Source of the DNA: a virus
Reading direction: 5' to 3' (one strand)
IMG/VR virus record: IMGVR_UViG_3300031566_000314
Location: 1-26,140 of that record
Length of the DNA stretch: 26,140 nt
The notes under the pieces were generated by a model that saw only the letters and a program-made list of their open reading frames with translations, was not told where the DNA came from and did not search any database. The position numbers and the translations under genes were made by a program. Every line of letters starts with the position of its first letter. The stretch's first letter is position 1. Shown here one piece after another: positions 23,932-26,140 of the stretch.

Positions 23932-24422
23932 AAACTATTACAAAGAGAATAACAATACTGCTGATTGTGGTTTCCGCACTGGCTTTGTTTTATCCGACGC
24001 CATTATCCAAATTTCACCTGCGGTCAGCAGAACCTGGTATGATTATCATACAGGGCAATAGTATTCTTTCTGTAAATGCACCTATCTACGCTGAAAATCT
24101 TATTCTCGCAAACCGTATTTATACTACGGAGGATTTAGAATTGAAAGAAAGAATTATTGCCGAGATTTCAAGATATGATTGGGATATAAATACAGCTATC
24201 GCTATTGCCAAATGTGAATCTGGGTTAAATCCAAAAGCGTTTAATCCAGAAATAAATGCCAAAGAACTCGGCATAACTAATCATGGAAGTTATGGCGTTT
24301 TTCAACTTAATAGAACTTACGATGAGCGACTTTATGATTACCGATTTAATATTGCCGAAGCATATAAACTATATCAAAAAAGATTTTGGCAACCTTGGAC
24401 TTGTTTTTCTAAAAAAACATGA
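23928..24422 (+). CDS. Exported lysozyme/transglycosylase-like protein, non-standard start
   Basis: The frame is open from 23928. The first standard start (GTG at 23967) would cut a signal peptide in half. Reading from the ATA at 23928, which overlaps the holin stop as ATAA, gives a charged n-region (KTITKR) and a hydrophobic core (ITILLIVVSALALFYP), an excellent export signal. ATT at 23937 is a second option. Numbered from GTG, the globular part holds CESGLNP with catalytic-type Glu84, SYGVFQLN (108-115) and NIAEAYKLY (128-136), the layout of lysozyme-like (SLT) folds, ending in a WQPWTCF box. It would cleave glycan strands, so the phage has both a glycan-cutting and a peptide-cutting enzyme. 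Total about 164 residues if the ATA is used. Confidence 0.72.
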   Translation: MKTITKRITILLIVVSALALFYPTPLSKFHLRSAEPGMIIIQGNSILSVNAPIYAENLILANRIYTTEDLELKERIIAEISRYDWDINTAIAIAKCESGLNPKAFNPEINAKELGITNHGSYGVFQLNRTYDERLYDYRFNIAEAYKLYQKRFWQPWTCFSKKT

Positions 24423-24460
24423 CCAAAATTGGCTAAAATAGTTATCCCCTTTTCAACCGC

Positions 24461-24488
24461 TTGACTTGGTTTTAGTTTGTGGTAAGAT
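24461..24488 (+). promoter_or_regulatory. Predicted promoter between lysis and recombination modules
   Basis: TTGACT (24461-24466; five of six), 16-base spacer, TAAGAT (24483-24488) preceded by TGG (24480-24482), an extended -10. The expected start is near 24495, giving an 18-base leader to the ATG at 24513. A second -10-like TATAAA lies at 24499-24504 without a good -35. The 90-base gap holds no clear terminator. Confidence 0.5.
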
Positions 24489-24512
24489 TTGATTAGGGTA
24501 TAAATAGGCAAT

Positions 24513-24710
24513 ATGAATAAAGAAAAAAAAGAAAGAAATAATAAAATATATCGGGAATATAAAAAAGGTCGTTCTTCGCTTCGGGCAATAGCGAAGGAAA
24601 ACAACATTAGCCACATTAGAGTAAGACAAATAATTATTTATGTAAAACAAAAATATGGGAGAATTAACACAAAAACAATTACTTCTGGGTCAAATATTAA
24701 CAGACCTTAG
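24513..24710 (+). CDS. Small HTH protein, sigma region 4-like, 65 aa
   Basis: 65 residues, strongly basic. Residues about 12-41 read IYREYKKGRSSLRAIAKENN then ISHIRVRQII, a helix-turn-helix very like region 4.2 of sigma70 factors, including the RVRQI recognition-helix signature (36-40). No other sigma regions are present. It may be a phage transcription regulator that binds -35-like DNA, and it is first in the unit driven by the promoter at 24461. The 3' end overlaps the next gene by 56 bases, and this is the only gene in the window that ends in TAG. Resolvase-type HTH is an alternative family. Confidence 0.6.
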   Translation: MNKEKKERNNKIYREYKKGRSSLRAIAKENNISHIRVRQIIIYVKQKYGRINTKTITSGSNINRP

Positions 24711-24870
24711 TTCGTTAAATACAGAGGGACAAGAGGAAGAGATTAATTTAATTATAAGCAAAGTGACTGAATTGAAAGGGATGGTAGAAACCGAAGAAGC
24801 AGAAGAAGAAACACCAGAAATAGAATCCCAAGATGTATCAGAAGATACGCCACCAGAAGATTTAGAATAA
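24655..24870 (+). CDS. Small acidic protein, 71 aa
   Basis: 71 residues, with a helical N-terminus (LTQKQLLLGQILTDLSSL) and a very acidic C-terminal half (VETEEAEEETPEIESQDVSE). The ATG has the context AAAAATATGG, as in other genes here, and lies inside the previous frame (56-base overlap). Such acidic small proteins in early phage regions sometimes mimic DNA or inhibit host enzymes, but no specific match is seen. Function unknown. Confidence 0.55.
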   Translation: MGELTQKQLLLGQILTDLSSLNTEGQEEEINLIISKVTELKGMVETEEAEEETPEIESQDVSEDTPPEDLE

Positions 24871-24873
24871 TAA

Positions 24874-24895
24874 TTAAAAAGGTATTAAAAAGGTA
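24874..24895 (+). repeat. Tandem 11-base repeat in the leader of the 24898 gene
   Basis: TTAAAAAGGTA occurs twice back to back (24874-24884 and 24885-24895), ending two bases before the ATG at 24898. The AAGG parts could act as a weak ribosome binding site. Close variants (TTAAAAGGTA) lie at 3449-3458 and 6556-6565 in other leaders. Confidence 0.6.
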
Positions 24896-24897
24896 TC

Positions 24898-25479
24898 ATG
24901 GAAACACAAATAAATAAAAAAACAATCGACGAAACAAAATCATTGGTTATTAAAACAGAGAAACTATTGACTGGGTTTAAGGTTAATAGTCAACCGACTC
25001 TTATTAAAGCCAATGATTTTTTAGTCGATATAACCCAAGCCGAGAAAGGAGTGATTGAAAGAGAGAGGGCGATTTTAGACCCACTCAACGAAGCCAAGAA
25101 GTCAATTATGGATTTCTTCAAACCATTTAAGGAAAAATTGGCTTCTATTAAATGGCAACTTAAAAAAGATATGGGGAATTATGTTTCCGAAATAGAAAAG
25201 AAAGAAATTGAGAAAAAGAAAGAAATTGAAAAACAAGTTGCTGAAGGCAAAATAGATATCGATAAAGCATCTGCGGTTCTCCAGAAGTTTGAAGATAAAA
25301 AAGATGTCACAACTGTTAGAACTAATAAAGTTGTCAAGATTATTGACGAAAGTAAAATCCCTGATGATTATTGGGTATTAGATATGGTTAAGATAAGGAA
25401 AGCGGCACTGGCGGGGTTTATTGGCGAGAAAGAGGGCGTCAAGGTCGAGGAAGAAAAAATCGTAATTGGTAAAAGATAA
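24898..25479 (+). CDS. Recombination-associated coiled-coil protein, 193 aa
   Basis: 193 residues. Two long helical segments (about 10-95 and 95-130) include AILDPLNEAKKSIMDFFKPF and a Lys/Glu-rich coil. The C-terminal part VRTNKVVKIIDESKIPDDYW then MVKIRKAALAGF and GVKVEEEKIVIGKR follows a pattern I recall from phage proteins encoded beside single-strand annealing proteins. There, a V(D/E)ES.(I/V)P..Y segment is conserved. It is thought to be an accessory of the recombination genes, but the activity is not established. It lies two genes upstream of a Rad52-like gene, and the following gene starts two bases after its stop. Confidence 0.6.
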   Translation: METQINKKTIDETKSLVIKTEKLLTGFKVNSQPTLIKANDFLVDITQAEKGVIERERAILDPLNEAKKSIMDFFKPFKEKLASIKWQLKKDMGNYVSEIEKKEIEKKKEIEKQVAEGKIDIDKASAVLQKFEDKKDVTTVRTNKVVKIIDESKIPDDYWVLDMVKIRKAALAGFIGEKEGVKVEEEKIVIGKR

Positions 25480-25481
25480 CT

Positions 25482-25784
25482 ATGACTAAAAAAGAAAAAC
25501 AAGGGAGAGGTTGTCTTACAAATAGAATCAAGGAGAAATCAAAAAAATTATTCCATTATGAGATAACCGAACAAGAATTAAGGTTGATGGTTCATATTCA
25601 ATATGTGATGTGTAATGACCAAAAGATTGACCCAAATAAGATCAGTTCTGATGAAAGAAAAATATTATCGGAATGGAGGGATAGGGAATATATTGAAGGA
25701 GGTGTGTCAGGATTATCTATTACGAAGGATTTTTGGGACGCAATTTGCGAACTTATCTTTCTTGGTTATGTAGATATAAATTAA
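25482..25784 (+). CDS. Hypothetical protein, 100 aa
   Basis: 100 residues. A basic N-terminus (MTKKEKQGRGCLTNRIKEKS) is followed by a mostly helical body with a few aromatics, ending ELIFLGYVDIN. Three Cys (positions 11, 44 and 88) are not arranged as a metal site. It lies between the recombination-associated protein and the annealing protein, so a role in recombination or replication is possible from context alone. No family recognised. Confidence 0.55.
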   Translation: MTKKEKQGRGCLTNRIKEKSKKLFHYEITEQELRLMVHIQYVMCNDQKIDPNKISSDERKILSEWRDREYIEGGVSGLSITKDFWDAICELIFLGYVDIN

Positions 25785-25787
25785 GTA

Positions 25788-25802
25788 AATAAATATATGG
25801 CA
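25788..25802 (+). repeat. Third copy of the AATAAATATATGGCA start box
   Basis: This 15-base sequence spans the ATG at 25797 and is identical to 1599-1613 and 19749-19763. At this copy the upstream hexamer (GTAAAT) is a poor -10, so here the box looks like an initiation context rather than a promoter. Confidence 0.6.
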
Positions 25803-26140
25803 AAACAAAAAACAAAACACAAAAAACAACAAATAAAACAATCAACCGCAATAGTTCTTCGGGAAATACAATTATCTCCAAAGGCTAATGATGTAATACG
25901 AACAATTACTCCACCAGAATTTATCAAAGAAAGAAAAGGAAAGGGTGGCAAACAATTTACTTATGTTGAAACAGGATATGTAATATCCCAACTCAACAAA
26001 GCATTCACTCCAGTCGGTTGGCAATTTGAAGTGATGGAAGAAAAGGTAATGTCCAGCGAAGTTTATGTTAAGGGCAAATTGACCATCAAGGATTATAAAA
26101 CTGGTTATGAGGTATTCAAAACCCAGTATGGCACAAAAGA
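25797..26140 (+). CDS. Rad52-like single-strand annealing protein, 5' part
   Basis: The gene is cut by the right edge; 114 residues are visible. A Lys/Gln-rich N-terminus (MAKQKTKHKKQQIKQSTAIV) precedes a Rad52/Rad22-type start: FTYVETGYVISQLNKAFTPV then GWQFEV, followed by VYVKGKLTIKDYKTGYEVFK and TQYGTK. The Y.ETGYVI..LN..F...GW pattern and the following beta strands are typical of phage annealing proteins of this superfamily, which pair complementary single strands during recombination and replication. Position after the accessory protein supports this. The ATG sits in the shared AATAAATATATGGCA box with no Shine-Dalgarno sequence. Confidence 0.8.
   Translation, partial: MAKQKTKHKKQQIKQSTAIVLREIQLSPKANDVIRTITPPEFIKERKGKGGKQFTYVETGYVISQLNKAFTPVGWQFEVMEEKVMSSEVYVKGKLTIKDYKTGYEVFKTQYGTK

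Noticed and set aside
24708-24710. TAG readthrough / alternative genetic code
   Set aside because: TAG is rare here, but extending past this one adds only about 11 residues inside the next gene. TGA is clearly used as a stop, so the standard code is sufficient.

Overview
The window is a gene-dense stretch of a tailed double-stranded DNA phage (or prophage). Every gene I can support lies on the + strand, and no gene-free stretch exceeds about 160 bases. It runs through the virion and lysis (late) region and stops just inside a recombination module. The order resembles short-tailed phages of the P22 kind: portal, scaffold, capsid, neck and tail proteins, ejection-type proteins, lysis. I see no tape measure, tail tube or tail sheath gene, so a podovirus-like virion is the best reading. 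No terminase, polymerase, integrase or tRNA is in the window, so lifestyle and host cannot be read directly. The DNA is AT-rich and stops are mostly TAA. TGA is used mainly where genes overlap as ATGA, and only one TAG stop was found, so the ordinary bacterial code applies. Most starts have no Shine-Dalgarno sequence and instead sit in an AT-rich context. This suggests a host that relies on non-SD or leaderless initiation, but no particular phylum is proved.

Layout. 1-1433: C-terminal part of the portal, which is open through the left edge. 1430-3944: seven small proteins of unknown function. 3945-4104: a structured leader with alternative RNA pairings, an intrinsic terminator and a possible promoter. 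4105-6542: scaffold-like protein, capsid accessory protein, major capsid protein. 6657-15304: receptor-binding or fibre-like proteins (a 940-residue repetitive protein, a coiled-coil protein, a fibre, and a LamG protein with C-terminal repeats) and a neck or adaptor candidate. 15309-15860: a free-standing HNH homing endonuclease. 15857-18499: a tail hub/stabilisation-like protein and another fibre. 18533-22638: three probable internal (ejection) proteins, the second preceded by a strong promoter whose predicted start coincides with the ATG. 22640-24422: lysis cassette with a 26-residue hydrophobic peptide, a membrane/coiled-coil holin-like protein, an M23 endopeptidase, a two-helix holin, and an exported lysozyme-like protein that appears to lack a standard start codon. 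24423-26140: a promoter, a small sigma region 4-like HTH protein, an acidic protein, a recombination-associated protein, an unknown protein, and the start of a Rad52-like annealing protein cut by the right edge.

The most unusual signals are the RNA element before the scaffold gene, a 15-base start-codon box shared by three genes, the non-standard start of the lysozyme-like gene, and the repeat architecture of the two largest fibre-like proteins.
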